From Bog-159 sp963707465 (GTDB lineage Bacteria > Acidobacteriota > Terriglobia > Bryobacterales > Bryobacteraceae): 64,000 bases of DNA. Below are positions 42,312 through 50,879 of this stretch, one piece after another. Positions within the stretch are counted from its first letter, which is position 1. Each line of letters opens with the position of its first letter. The position numbers were made by a program, and so were the translations under genes. Location: NCBI GenBank assembly GCA_963707465.1, contig CAVPQK010000023.1:62001-126000 (forward strand). The letters are read 5' to 3'. The notes beneath the pieces are model-generated. The model was not told the origin of the DNA. It did no database searches and saw only the letters and a program-made list of their open reading frames with translations.

Positions 42312-43480
42312 GCGTGCACAGCCTGCGGCGCCACCGCAACTTCGCTGTAGAGCTTCTCCACCGCGGCCACGCCCGTTCCAAACTCCACCGGAAAGCCGTT
42401 GGCGCGCAGGATAATCTCCAGTTCCGCGATCACCGCGAAAAGATCGGCGAAATCGAAATAGCCCAGATGCGCGATGCGGAAGATTTGTCCCTTCATGCTG
42501 CCTTGGCCGTTGGCGATCACCGCGCCGAAGCGGCTGCGAAACTCTTTCACGATGACACTCGAATCGAGGCCCCGCGGCGCTTTCACCGCGGTCACCGAAG
42601 AGCCCGGCGAATGCGGCGCGAACAACTCCAGACCCAGTTTTTCGACCGCGGCGCGCGTGGCGCGGGCCAGCAACTCCGCGTTCTCGATCAAGTGCGGCAT
42701 GCCGATCTGCTTCACGTATTTCAGCGCTTCCGCCAGCGCCAGAATCAGCGCGGTGGACGGGGTCCAACTCGATTCGCCCGCGTCGCCGCTCTTTTTTTCC
42801 TTTTTCAGGTTGAAATAATAGTGCGGCAACGTCGCGCTGTCGGCGAAGCTCCAGGCCTTCGGACTGACCGACATAAACGCCAGCCCCGGCGGGATCATGA
42901 AGGCTTTCTGCGAGCCGCCGATGACCACATCCAGGCCCCAGCCATCGATATCCAGCGGCATGGTGCCCAGGCCGGTGATGGCGTCCACCACGAAGATGGC
43001 GCCGGTCTTCGAAACGGCGCGGCCCATGGCGCGCACGTCGTGCGCGGCGCCGGTGGATGTTTCCGAAGCTTGCACGAATACGCCGCGGGTAGCCGGTTCG
43101 GCCGCCAAGGCGGCTTCCACCCGCTCGGGCGCGACGGCTTCGCCGTATGGCTCCGATAGAACCGTGGCGTCCAGCCCGTAAGCTTTGGCGATCTCGGCCC
43201 AGCGTTCGCCGAACTTGCCGGCCACGCAGACGATGACCTTATCGCCGCGCGAGAACAGGTTCGATACGGCCGCGTCCATCGCCCCGGTGCCCGAGGCGGC
43301 AAACATCAGGACGTCGTTGGCCGTGCCCATCACCTCTTTCAAGTCCGCGAGCGCGGACCGGTACACTTTGCGGAAGTCCTCCGTACGGTGGTGAATATCC
43401 GCCGCCATCATCGCGTGCAGGGCAGGCGGATAGAGAGGCGTCGGGCCAGGCGTAAGTAATCTTTGTTTTCGAATGTGCAT
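42308..43480 (-). CDS. class V aminotransferase (alanine-glyoxylate/serine-pyruvate type)
   Basis: A 390-residue PLP enzyme of the alanine-glyoxylate / serine-pyruvate group. The Schiff-base Lys192 lies in VVIGGSQKAFMIPPGLAF. Other landmarks are LLTPGPTPLYPP at the N-terminus, ASGTGAMDAA, QASETSTG and FVVDAITGLG. Because it is fused by four bases to serA and preceded by cysE, it probably serves as the phosphoserine aminotransferase step (SerC function) or supplies serine from glyoxylate. Which of the two is not decidable from sequence. The normal SerC is not in the window. Confidence 0.9.
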   Translation of the reverse strand: MHIRKQRLLTPGPTPLYPPALHAMMAADIHHRTEDFRKVYRSALADLKEVMGTANDVLMFAASGTGAMDAAVSNLFSRGDKVIVCVAGKFGERWAEIAKAYGLDATVLSEPYGEAVAPERVEAALAAEPATRGVFVQASETSTGAAHDVRAMGRAVSKTGAIFVVDAITGLGTMPLDIDGWGLDVVIGGSQKAFMIPPGLAFMSVSPKAWSFADSATLPHYYFNLKKEKKSGDAGESSWTPSTALILALAEALKYVKQIGMPHLIENAELLARATRAAVEKLGLELFAPHSPGSSVTAVKAPRGLDSSVIVKEFRSRFGAVIANGQGSMKGQIFRIAHLGYFDFADLFAVIAELEIILRANGFPVEFGTGVAAVEKLYSEVAVAPQAVHA

Positions 43481-43532
43481 GGCGGGACCTTAATTTTTAG
43501 AATAGCAGACGGCATACCCGGCGCCGGGACGG

Positions 43533-44480
43533 TCAGATGCCCGCACCAGCCAAGTTGTACACATCCCGAGACTCCGGACTGCCGTCGTGAATGAGCAGTT
43601 CGGGATCCTTGCCGACGACCTTGCTGTAGGGCGCCACGGAGTGGGTCAGCCAGACGTTGCCTCCGATCACGCTATGATGCCCCACGCGCGTCTCGCCTCC
43701 CAGAATGGTCGCGTTCGGATACACGGTGACATGATCTTCCAGATCGGGGTGCCGCTTGTTGGACTGGCCGCGGCGCAACTGTCCCAGATGGTCCTTCACC
43801 AGCGGATTAAAAGCGCCCAGGGTCACGCCGTGATAGAGCGTCACGTGGTTGCCGATGGTGGCTGTTTCTCCGATCACCACGCCGGTACCATGGTCGATGA
43901 AAAACGATTCGCCGATCGCCGCGCCGGGGTGAATCTCGATGCCCGTGTCACTATGCGCCGCTTCCGTCATCATGCGCGGAATGTACGGAATTTCCAGGCG
44001 ATAGAGCCGATGGGCCAGGCGCTGCACGGTGATGGCCTGGATGCATGGATAGCTGAGCAACACCTGCTCGCGGCCCGCGGCGGCGGGATCGTTGCTGTAG
44101 GCCGCTTCGACGTCGGAAGCCAGCAGGCGGGCGAGTTCGGGCAAGCTCTCGAGCACCAGGTCCACGCGTTCCCGCGCGGTTTTTTCGATCCCGGGCGGCA
44201 CCCTCCTGCCCTGGCAGTGGCACTCCAGATGGATGGCGCGGCAGATCTGGCTGGTTAGAAGCTTCTCGATGGCCTTGAGGTAGACGCGCGCCTGGCGGGG
44301 AAAGTGGCTCCCGCGATCGCTGTGGTAGAAAAGCGGAAACAAAGCGTCGGCATAGCGGTGGCAGATCTCCGCCACGGCGGTCCGGCTGGGGAGTTCGAAG
44401 GTTTTGTCGCCGCCCGCGAGGTTGGCAGCCAGAGCTTTGCCAAACGTCAGGGACAGGGTGTTCATCTTCTGGAGGTCCAT
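43533..44480 (-). CDS. cysE: serine O-acetyltransferase
   Basis: 315 residues. It acetylates L-serine as the first step of cysteine synthesis. The N-terminal helical domain (~1-185) is followed by the left-handed hexapeptide beta-helix: GIEIHPGAAIGESFFIDHGTGVVIGETATIGNHVTLYHGVTLG. The DHG and HGVTLG histidines are the expected active-site residues. It then has an insert (QLRRGQSNKRHPDLEDHVTVYP) typical of this subfamily. ATG at 44480, with AAGGAG before it. The gene order cysE, aminotransferase, serA with gaps of 52 and -4 bases makes a serine-to-cysteine operon. Confidence 0.93.
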   Translation of the reverse strand: MDLQKMNTLSLTFGKALAANLAGGDKTFELPSRTAVAEICHRYADALFPLFYHSDRGSHFPRQARVYLKAIEKLLTSQICRAIHLECHCQGRRVPPGIEKTARERVDLVLESLPELARLLASDVEAAYSNDPAAAGREQVLLSYPCIQAITVQRLAHRLYRLEIPYIPRMMTEAAHSDTGIEIHPGAAIGESFFIDHGTGVVIGETATIGNHVTLYHGVTLGAFNPLVKDHLGQLRRGQSNKRHPDLEDHVTVYPNATILGGETRVGHHSVIGGNVWLTHSVAPYSKVVGKDPELLIHDGSPESRDVYNLAGAGI

Positions 44481-44526
44481 GGGCACTCCTTTGAGATGCA
44501 GACAGCTCCCTAACGGTCGCGGCTCG

Positions 44527-44555
44527 GTAACACCCTCGCTTCGCGGCGTTAGAAT
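44527..44555 (+). promoter_or_regulatory. promoter for yqeY, probably leaderless
   Basis: GTAACA (44527-44532, 4/6) and TAGAAT (44550-44555, 5/6) with a 17-base spacer. The ATG is at 44566, ten bases after the -10, and there is no ribosome binding site between. It is divergent from cysE. Confidence 0.4.
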
Positions 44556-44565
44556 AACAGACACT

Positions 44566-45012
44566 ATGCCCTTACTCGATCGAGTACAGAAAGACATGGT
44601 CGAAGCCATGAAAGCCCGCGAGGAAGCTCGCCTGAGCACCTTGCGGATGATGAAGACCGCCCTGAAGAAACACGAAGTGGACGCCATGAAGCCGCTGGAT
44701 GAAGCGGCCGAGATGCAAATCCTGAAGTCGCTGGTGAAGCAGCGCACCGAGTCGGCCGACATGTTCCGGAAGGGCGGGCGCGAGGAAATGGCGGCCAAAG
44801 AAGAGGACGAGCGAAAGCTGATAGAATCCTACCTTCCAGCCGCCGCAGGCGAAGCCGAGATCGAAGCGGCCATCGCCGCCGCCCTGGCCGAGACCGGCGT
44901 GACTTCGTTGAAGCAGATGGGTATGGTGATGAAGGCCGCGCAGGCCAAACTGGCCGGCAAGACCGTGGATGGAAAAGCCCTGAGCGAGAAAGTGAGGTCG
45001 CGACTGCAATGA
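44566..45012 (+). CDS. GatB/YqeY domain protein
   Basis: 148 residues of the YqeY family, related to the tail domain of GatB; it may bind tRNA-dependent amidotransferase partners, but its function is unknown. The helical YqeY body is KDMVEAMKAREEARLSTLRMMKTALK, and the C-terminal helical tail is TSLKQMGMVMKAAQAKLAGKTVDGKALSEKVRSRL. The start is the ATG at 44566. Its stop overlaps the transporter's ATG by four bases. Confidence 0.9.
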   Translation: MPLLDRVQKDMVEAMKAREEARLSTLRMMKTALKKHEVDAMKPLDEAAEMQILKSLVKQRTESADMFRKGGREEMAAKEEDERKLIESYLPAAAGEAEIEAAIAAALAETGVTSLKQMGMVMKAAQAKLAGKTVDGKALSEKVRSRLQ

Positions 45013-47048
45013 CGCCCCCCCCGACGGAAAAGAAACACCGGTCCTACGTGCCGGATAACACGAACATGCGCGAGTTCACCTTCCGCGCCGTGCTTTTGGG
45101 CCTGGTGCTGACGGCCGTTCTGGGCGCAGCCAACGCCTACTTGGGCTTGAAGGCGGGCATGACCATCGCCGCCACCTATCCGGCCGCGGTGATCGGCATG
45201 GCGCTGCTGAAGCTGATGAAGGGCTCGCTGCTCGAAGAGAACATCGCGCGAACCATCGGGTCGATCGGCGAATCCGTGGCGGCGGGCGCGATTTTCACGA
45301 TTCCAGCTTTCGTGCTCTCCGGACTGTGGCCCGGACTCACGGCCGATAAGTATTGGAATTCGGTGGCGCTAATGGTCATAGGCGGCACCCTCGGAATTCT
45401 GTTTGTGACCCTGTTGCGGCGGGTGATGGTGGAAGATCCGGACCTGCCGTTCCCGGAATCGGTGGCCGCATCGGAGATTCACAAAGCCGGCCAGCAGGGA
45501 TCCAAAGCCGCCAAAATCCTGTTCGCGAATATGGGTTTCGGCGGGTTCATGTATCTGCTGGGAGCGGTCAACGTCTTCAATCCGAGCAACGTATTCCGCG
45601 TCAACATCGGCGATGTCGGCAAGCGGCTGCTGCTCCGCACCAGCACCAATCCCAACGTAGCTTTCACCACCACGGGAGGCGTATCGCTGTTCACCGCGCC
45701 GGACGTGAGTCCCGCCTATCTGGGTGTCGGCTATATCATCGGTCCGCGGCTGGCCGCGCTGAACTTCGCCGGCGGCGTTCTCGCCTGGGGGCTGCTGGTT
45801 CCGCTGCTGACCTTCGTCCTGGGACCGTACCTCCAGGCGGGAAAGCCCGCCGGGCAGCCGATCTCCTGGACACTGTTGGCGCAATCGGTCTATTACTCGA
45901 TCGTGCGGCCCATCGCGGTGGGCGGCATGCTGGTGGGCGCTTCCTACACGCTGTTCCGCATGCGCAAGCAACTCGGAGCGGGGATGTCCCGCGCCGTATC
46001 CGATCTGAAAAAGTCAGCCGCTTCGCATGCCGCCACCAGCCGCACCGAGCGCGATCTGAGCGCCCGGATTGTGTTTCTGGGCATCGGTATCGTGCTGCTG
46101 GCCATGGTCGGGCTTTATTACTATTTCATCAGCGCCGGCAATCTTTCCACTTCGACGGTGCTTACGGGCGCCATAGTAGCCGCCCTGATCATGGTGGTGC
46201 TGGGCTTCTTCTTCGCCGCCGTTTCGGGCAACCTGGTAGGCATGATTGGCTCGTCGAACAATCCGGTCTCCGGCCTGACGCTATGCACCCTGGTGATAGC
46301 CGCGCTGCTGATGGTGGCGCTGGGGGTATCGGGCGTTAGTGGTGTGGCGGCCGTGTTAGGCGTGTCGGCGGTGGTTTGCGTCTCGTCCGCCGTCGCGGGC
46401 GAGATGCTGCAAGATCTGAAGGTAGGCCACATCCTCGGTGGCACGCCGGCGAAAATGGAGATCGGCGACATGCTCGGCGTCGTGGTCGCTTCCCTGGTGC
46501 TGTTCTTTCCGCTGGCGATTCTGGACAAGGCGTATCATTTCGGCAGTGAGAAACTGCCCGCCCCGCAAGCCGGCCTGATGGCGATGCTCTCGAAGGGTAT
46601 CGTGGGCGGCGATATGGCCTGGCCCCTGGTGGTGGTCGGCATCCTGATGGGGTTCGCGCTGATCATGGTGGAAGTGAAGAGTCCCATGCTGTTCTCCGTG
46701 GGCATGTATTTGCCGCTGGGCACCACGTTCGCCATCTTCGTGGGCGGACTGATTCGCTGGATCACGGACAAACTCCGAGACCGCCGCGGCTTCAACGAGG
46801 CGCAAAAGGCGCGGGTGGATAACGCCGGCGTGCTGACGGCATCGGGGTTGATCGCCGGAGAGGCATTGTGCGGGCTGGGCGTTGCGGCGCTCGTCGGCAC
46901 CGGGCACGACGTGACGCTGCTGAGATGGACGTCGCCATTTCCGGTCGCGCTGATTGCGTTGGCGGTGCTGGCGGTAGTGATGACTCAGGTACCGCTGCGC
47001 AATGCGGGCCATCCGGACGAGCCGGCGCCGCCTACGGCGATCATGTAA
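45009..47048 (+). CDS. OPT family oligopeptide transporter
   Basis: A 679-residue inner-membrane transporter of the OPT superfamily, which moves small peptides or metal chelates into the cell with protons. About 14-16 hydrophobic segments are visible. The family NAYLGLKAGMTIAATYPAAVIGMALL motif is near residues 40-65, and GNLVGMIGSSNNPVSGLT is the signature. The central soluble linker (SDLKKSAASHAATSRTERDL) is short. The ATGA overlap with yqeY makes the pair an operon; no peptidase is adjacent. Confidence 0.93.
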   Translation: MTPPPTEKKHRSYVPDNTNMREFTFRAVLLGLVLTAVLGAANAYLGLKAGMTIAATYPAAVIGMALLKLMKGSLLEENIARTIGSIGESVAAGAIFTIPAFVLSGLWPGLTADKYWNSVALMVIGGTLGILFVTLLRRVMVEDPDLPFPESVAASEIHKAGQQGSKAAKILFANMGFGGFMYLLGAVNVFNPSNVFRVNIGDVGKRLLLRTSTNPNVAFTTTGGVSLFTAPDVSPAYLGVGYIIGPRLAALNFAGGVLAWGLLVPLLTFVLGPYLQAGKPAGQPISWTLLAQSVYYSIVRPIAVGGMLVGASYTLFRMRKQLGAGMSRAVSDLKKSAASHAATSRTERDLSARIVFLGIGIVLLAMVGLYYYFISAGNLSTSTVLTGAIVAALIMVVLGFFFAAVSGNLVGMIGSSNNPVSGLTLCTLVIAALLMVALGVSGVSGVAAVLGVSAVVCVSSAVAGEMLQDLKVGHILGGTPAKMEIGDMLGVVVASLVLFFPLAILDKAYHFGSEKLPAPQAGLMAMLSKGIVGGDMAWPLVVVGILMGFALIMVEVKSPMLFSVGMYLPLGTTFAIFVGGLIRWITDKLRDRRGFNEAQKARVDNAGVLTASGLIAGEALCGLGVAALVGTGHDVTLLRWTSPFPVALIALAVLAVVMTQVPLRNAGHPDEPAPPTAIM

Positions 47049-47147
47049 ACCAAACGGGCGAAAATATACTTAGCAAATCACCGCAACTCCGTGGTGGCCC
47101 GACGTGTTATAGTCCCTCTGCCGGATCTTGTCGGTAGGAGGAGAAAA

Positions 47148-47720
47148 ATGAAAATCCAAGCACTGCTGTTGTCCATCGCCACGCTGTCCGTCTGGACTGC
47201 GTCTGCTCAAGTGAACATCCCAATCCTGAATCCGCAGTTCAACGCCGACACGCTGACGTGTACGCCGGGTAGCGCTCCTTGCTATGAATATGGGATCACG
47301 GGATGGATGACCGGTCCGCTGAATGGCTATGCTCTGGACTCAACTGTCCAATTTTATTCGGCCCCACCTGAGGGACTGTATGTTGCATTTCTTGGCTACC
47401 CACCTACAACCGGCTCGATATCGCAGACCCTGGGGGATACTCTTGAAGCGAATACTACGTACACACAGAAGGTGGCCGTTGGGGCGCGTGCGGATTTCCC
47501 GTTTACGGGTTATACTGTTGCCCTACTGGCTGGGAACGTGACCTTGGCCTCGGGGAACAAGGCTACCCCAACCGGCGGTACCTTCGTGACCGACGTCGTT
47601 GTGTATGCGTCCGGGGCCACGCCCGCTCAACTGGGAAAGCCTCTGCAAATTGTGATAAAGAGCCTCGGTACCGGCCAAGTCGCCATCGCGGGCGTTTCCT
47701 TGACCGCAACCGCAGAATAA
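47148..47720 (+). CDS. secreted beta-sandwich-like protein (paralogue 2)
   Basis: 190 residues, signal peptide (LLLSIATLSVWTASAQ). It is a clear paralogue of the 8405-9016 product: NIPILNPQF, CTPGSAPC, GITGWMTGP, TTYTQKVAVGARADFPFTGY, GNKATPTGGTFVTDV and GKPLQIVIKSLGTGQVAIAGV line up in order. The first half is less conserved than the second. AGGAGGAG at 47137-47142 sits six bases before the ATG at 47148, so the gene has its own strong ribosome binding site. Unknown function; a carbohydrate-binding or surface module is inferred from the strand pattern. Confidence 0.75.
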   Translation: MKIQALLLSIATLSVWTASAQVNIPILNPQFNADTLTCTPGSAPCYEYGITGWMTGPLNGYALDSTVQFYSAPPEGLYVAFLGYPPTTGSISQTLGDTLEANTTYTQKVAVGARADFPFTGYTVALLAGNVTLASGNKATPTGGTFVTDVVVYASGATPAQLGKPLQIVIKSLGTGQVAIAGVSLTATAE

Positions 47721-47771
47721 TCAGCAGACGGTCTGAAGACTCAAGCCGGGCTCCAGTGTCCATGAGCCCTG

Positions 47772-48557
47772 TCACTTCCGCGCCAGAATCTCCTTCACCC
47801 TGACCCATGCCTCCGTGCGCGCCTTGACGTTCGCTTCGCTCGCGTCGGGAGCCTCGCCCGCGCGCATGAAACCGTGACCGGCGCCGTCATACGTCACCGG
47901 CTCGTAGACCTTGCCCGCCTGCTTCATGTTGGCGATGGCATCCGGCACAGTCGCTCCGATGCGCGCATCGTTGCCTGCGTAGAAACCGTACACCGGTGCT
48001 TTAATGCGGCTCATCGCATCTTTGTCGGGCGGCGGGCCGTAGAACACCAGGGCAGCGGCGATGTCCGGGCGATTCGTGGCGAAGCGGAAAGTCTGGCCGC
48101 CTCCCCAGCAAAAGCCCGTCACGAACAGCTTCTTGGTGGCGGCCGGCAGTTTCAGCCCGTAATCGGCTACTGCGTTCAGGTCCGCAGTAATCTGGTCGGG
48201 GCTCAGGTGGCTGATCGCTTGCATCACCTCGTTCGACTGGAAACCCTTGGTGCCCTTGCCATCCGGCCCCATGCCCGAAAGCAGATCGGGCGCCACCGCA
48301 ATGTATCCGGCGGCGGCGAACTGATCGGCCACATCCTGGACCCAATCGGTCATGCCGAAAATCTCGTGAATCACCAGTATGACGGGCGTTTTATCCTTCG
48401 ATTCCGGATACGCCACGAAGGTTTCGACGGAGCGTCCGTCGTGCTTGATGGTGACCCACTCGCGATGGCGCGGGGATTTTTCCAGGCGCGCCACAGCCCA
48501 ATCCTGAGCGCAGAGAGAAGTGGCCGCGAAGGCGGCCAGCAAGGCGAATCGACTCAT
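47772..48557 (-). CDS. dienelactone hydrolase family protein, secreted
   Basis: A 261-residue alpha/beta hydrolase. A signal peptide (FALLAAFAATSLCAQ) is followed by the DLH fold. The Cys-Asp-His triad is seen: Cys150 in GFCWGGGQ, Asp197 in AGNDARI and His228 in GAGHGFMR. DLH family members cleave cyclic lactone esters such as dienelactone; secreted copies are of unknown use. The start at ATG 48557 opens the signal peptide. Confidence 0.88.
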   Translation of the reverse strand: MSRFALLAAFAATSLCAQDWAVARLEKSPRHREWVTIKHDGRSVETFVAYPESKDKTPVILVIHEIFGMTDWVQDVADQFAAAGYIAVAPDLLSGMGPDGKGTKGFQSNEVMQAISHLSPDQITADLNAVADYGLKLPAATKKLFVTGFCWGGGQTFRFATNRPDIAAALVFYGPPPDKDAMSRIKAPVYGFYAGNDARIGATVPDAIANMKQAGKVYEPVTYDGAGHGFMRAGEAPDASEANVKARTEAWVRVKEILARK

Positions 48558-48593
48558 GTTTCTGTTATAGCGCATCCGCGTCCGCGCGCCACT

Positions 48594-49079
48594 CTATTTG
48601 GCCAGCACCGCCGCCAGGCTGCGCCGGATGAGTGGATGGTCCGACACATGCAGGCCGGCTTGCGCGGCAGATGCCAGTTCCGCGTCGAACAGCGGGGGCT
48701 TTACGTGCCCTTCCGGTTCGGCGAGCAGCAGGCGAGCGCCAGGTTTCATGGCCTGTACAGCCTGCTCGAAAAACGACGCGGCGGAGGGCATCTCATGCAC
48801 CATGGCGAACGCCAGCACGAAATCGACCGTGCCTGCCGCGCCTGCCAGTCCCATCGAATCCGGTTGCGCCAGCCGGATATCCAACCGGGCCAGAACTCCG
48901 GCGTGCGCGGCGCGGCGTCTCAACCGGTCGAGCATCCTGGGCTGGATATCTACTGCCAGGACGCGGCCGGACGCGCCCACTCTGCGGGCCAGTTCGAGGG
49001 TGAAGAATCCCATGCCCGGCCCGGGCTCCAACACGGTCATGCCTTCGCGCTCCCTGGGTCGATTGATCGAAGCGTCCAA
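48594..49079 (-). CDS. SAM-dependent methyltransferase, possibly N-terminally truncated
   Basis: 161 residues. The SAM-binding motif VLEPGPGMGFFTLELARRVG and the later LAVDIQP, DFVLAFAMVHEM and LLLAEPEGHV blocks are class I methyltransferase. Family members usually have ~30 more N-terminal residues (a PWW-type start). Here the frame opens only at TTG 49079, with a stop upstream, and a one-base shift would join it to MTLNEAEGQELEWRQPE in the next frame (from 49134). Start codon and N-terminus are therefore uncertain. It is divergent from hrcA. Confidence 0.65.
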   Translation of the reverse strand: MDASINRPREREGMTVLEPGPGMGFFTLELARRVGASGRVLAVDIQPRMLDRLRRRAAHAGVLARLDIRLAQPDSMGLAGAAGTVDFVLAFAMVHEMPSAASFFEQAVQAMKPGARLLLAEPEGHVKPPLFDAELASAAQAGLHVSDHPLIRRSLAAVLAK

Positions 49080-49255
49080 GCGCTTCCGGCTGCCGCCACT
49101 CCAGTTCCTGCCCTTCCGCCTCGTTCAGCGTCATGGATGCCTCTATCTTCAGTAATCATATCGCGTACGGGGCCGGTACTTTCCCAAAACAGCCCTATCG
49201 TTTTTTGCTTCTTCATGCTTACAATAGCAATAGGGAGTATTGTATCCAGGCATTT

Positions 49256-50293
49256 ATGGATCCGGACGCGCCGCTGAACACGAGACTGCAGGACATCCTG
49301 CACGCTATCGTGCGAACCTATATCGAGACGGGAGAGCCAGTCGGCTCGCACACGATCGCGCAACGCCGCCACCAGCGGCTGAGCGCGGCGTCCATCCGCA
49401 ACGTGATGGCCGGCCTGGCGGATGCCGGCTACCTCTCGCAGCCGCACACCTCCGCCGGACGGGTGCCGACCGAAAAGGCCTTTCGCGACTATGTGCAGTC
49501 GCTGGCAGCCGGCCGTATGCCGTCGGCCGATGCGGCGCGCATTCGCATCGAACTCCTGGAAGCCCCCACGGCCGCGGCGCGGGTAGAACGCTGCTGCCAC
49601 ATCCTGACGGAGCTGACGAGCAACGTCGGCATCACCGCCGCCCTGCCGCCGGCGGTGCGCGAACTGGACCAGATCGAACTCGTACCGCTGGGCGACCGGC
49701 GCATCCTGGTGATCCTGGTGACGCGCGACCGCGCCGTCCACAACCGCGTGGTCGTCTTGGATGAATTCGTTTCCTCCGACGAGCTGGTGAACATTCGCAA
49801 CTATGTGAACCAAAACTTCAGCGGATGGCGACTGGAGGATGCGCGGCGCGAGTTGCTCCAGCGCATCGCCGAAGAGCGTGCCGTTTACGATGCGGTGCTG
49901 CGCAAACTGACGCTGCTCTACCGGAAGGGCTTGCTGGATGTGGATGTGGCGCCGGTGGTCCACATGGAGGGCGCTTCCAACCTGCTGGGCCTGGATCTGC
50001 ACCTCACGCGCGAGAAACTGCGCGACCTGTTGCGGGCGCTCGAGGAGAAGGAACGGCTGGTGGAACTGCTGAACCGCGTTCTGGAACAACCCACCGGGTC
50101 GCTCGAAGTGCGCGTCGGGCTGGAGGAGGCGCATCCCGCGATGAAAGAGTTGGCCATCATCGGCATCTCGTTCCAGATGCCTAGCGGGATCTGGGCTAAG
50201 ATCGCCGTCCTGGGGCCCATGCGCATGCGCTACGAGAAGGTGATGGGAGCGGTGCTCCAAACCCGCCGGGCGCTTGAAGGCATGCAGTTTTAG
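49256..50293 (+). CDS. hrcA: heat-inducible transcription repressor HrcA
   Basis: 345 residues. The N-terminal winged helix is IVRTYIETGEPVGSHTIAQR, then LSAASIRNVMAGLADAGYLSQPHTSAGRVPTEKAFRDYV; a GAF-like and dimerisation region follow (ERAVYDAVLRKLTLLY). HrcA represses heat-shock operons by binding CIRCE elements; no CIRCE inverted repeat was recognised near this gene. The start is ATG 49256, which gives the usual length; the frame continues upstream without family similarity. grpE and dnaJ follow. Confidence 0.93.
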   Translation: MDPDAPLNTRLQDILHAIVRTYIETGEPVGSHTIAQRRHQRLSAASIRNVMAGLADAGYLSQPHTSAGRVPTEKAFRDYVQSLAAGRMPSADAARIRIELLEAPTAAARVERCCHILTELTSNVGITAALPPAVRELDQIELVPLGDRRILVILVTRDRAVHNRVVVLDEFVSSDELVNIRNYVNQNFSGWRLEDARRELLQRIAEERAVYDAVLRKLTLLYRKGLLDVDVAPVVHMEGASNLLGLDLHLTREKLRDLLRALEEKERLVELLNRVLEQPTGSLEVRVGLEEAHPAMKELAIIGISFQMPSGIWAKIAVLGPMRMRYEKVMGAVLQTRRALEGMQF

Positions 50294-50327
50294 CGAGTTT
50301 GCTAGCCGGTTTGGTAATCTAATAATA

Positions 50328-50861
50328 GTGGCAGACGATAACCAGGAAGAGAACGCGTCGAGTGTCGAGGAGAGCTTGCCGGCGGTCACGCCGGAGGCTC
50401 AAATTGCGGCTCTGACCGCCGAACGCGACCAGCTCACGGCGGAAAAGGCCGATTTGAAGGACCGCCTGCTGCGCGCGCTCGCCGATTTCGATAACTTCCG
50501 CCGGCGAGCCGAGCGCGACCGCTCCGAATATGTGCAGTTCGCCGCCATGGAAATGGTCCGCGACCTGATTCCCATCCTGGATGATTTCCGGCGCGCCGTG
50601 AAAGTGGAAACCACGGATAAAGAGTACGCCAAAGGCATCGAGCTGATCGATCAACGGCTCTTTGAAACCCTCAAGAAGGCGGGGCTGGAGCCTATCGAGG
50701 CCGCCGGCAAGCCGTTCGACCCGAATCTGCATCAGGCTGTCGACCGCGTCCAGTCCAAAGACTGGCCGGATCAGACGGTGCTCGAAGAATATCAGAGCGG
50801 ATATAATTTCAAGGGAAAGCTTTTGCGGCCGGCAATGGTGAAAGTCGCCGTGAAGCCCTGA
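50328..50861 (+). CDS. grpE: GrpE nucleotide exchange factor
   Basis: 177 residues, the ADP/ATP exchange factor for DnaK. The long N-terminal helix (AQIAALTAERDQLTAEKADL) is followed by the dimer-interface helices DFDNFRRRAERDRSEYVQFA, the signature FDPNLHQAVDRVQSKDWPDQTVLEEYQSGY, and GKLLRPAMVKVAV. The start is GTG at 50328 after the Asn/Gln-rich leader; no clear ribosome binding site is present. It is 34 bases after hrcA. No dnaK in the window. Confidence 0.94.
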   Translation: MADDNQEENASSVEESLPAVTPEAQIAALTAERDQLTAEKADLKDRLLRALADFDNFRRRAERDRSEYVQFAAMEMVRDLIPILDDFRRAVKVETTDKEYAKGIELIDQRLFETLKKAGLEPIEAAGKPFDPNLHQAVDRVQSKDWPDQTVLEEYQSGYNFKGKLLRPAMVKVAVKP

Positions 50862-50879
50862 CGATCCCCGTAATTCCCC

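Noticed and set aside
42312..42767. 152-residue N-terminal extension of serA
   Set aside because: It lies inside the coupled aminotransferase gene; the true start at 42311 begins the normal SerA fold.
49080..49255. CIRCE operator before hrcA
   Set aside because: No TTAGCACTC/GAGTGCTAA inverted repeat was found upstream of hrcA, grpE or dnaJ.
49037..50389. 450-residue minus-strand frame opposite hrcA
   Set aside because: Antisense to hrcA, which has a full winged helix; no motif in the translation.
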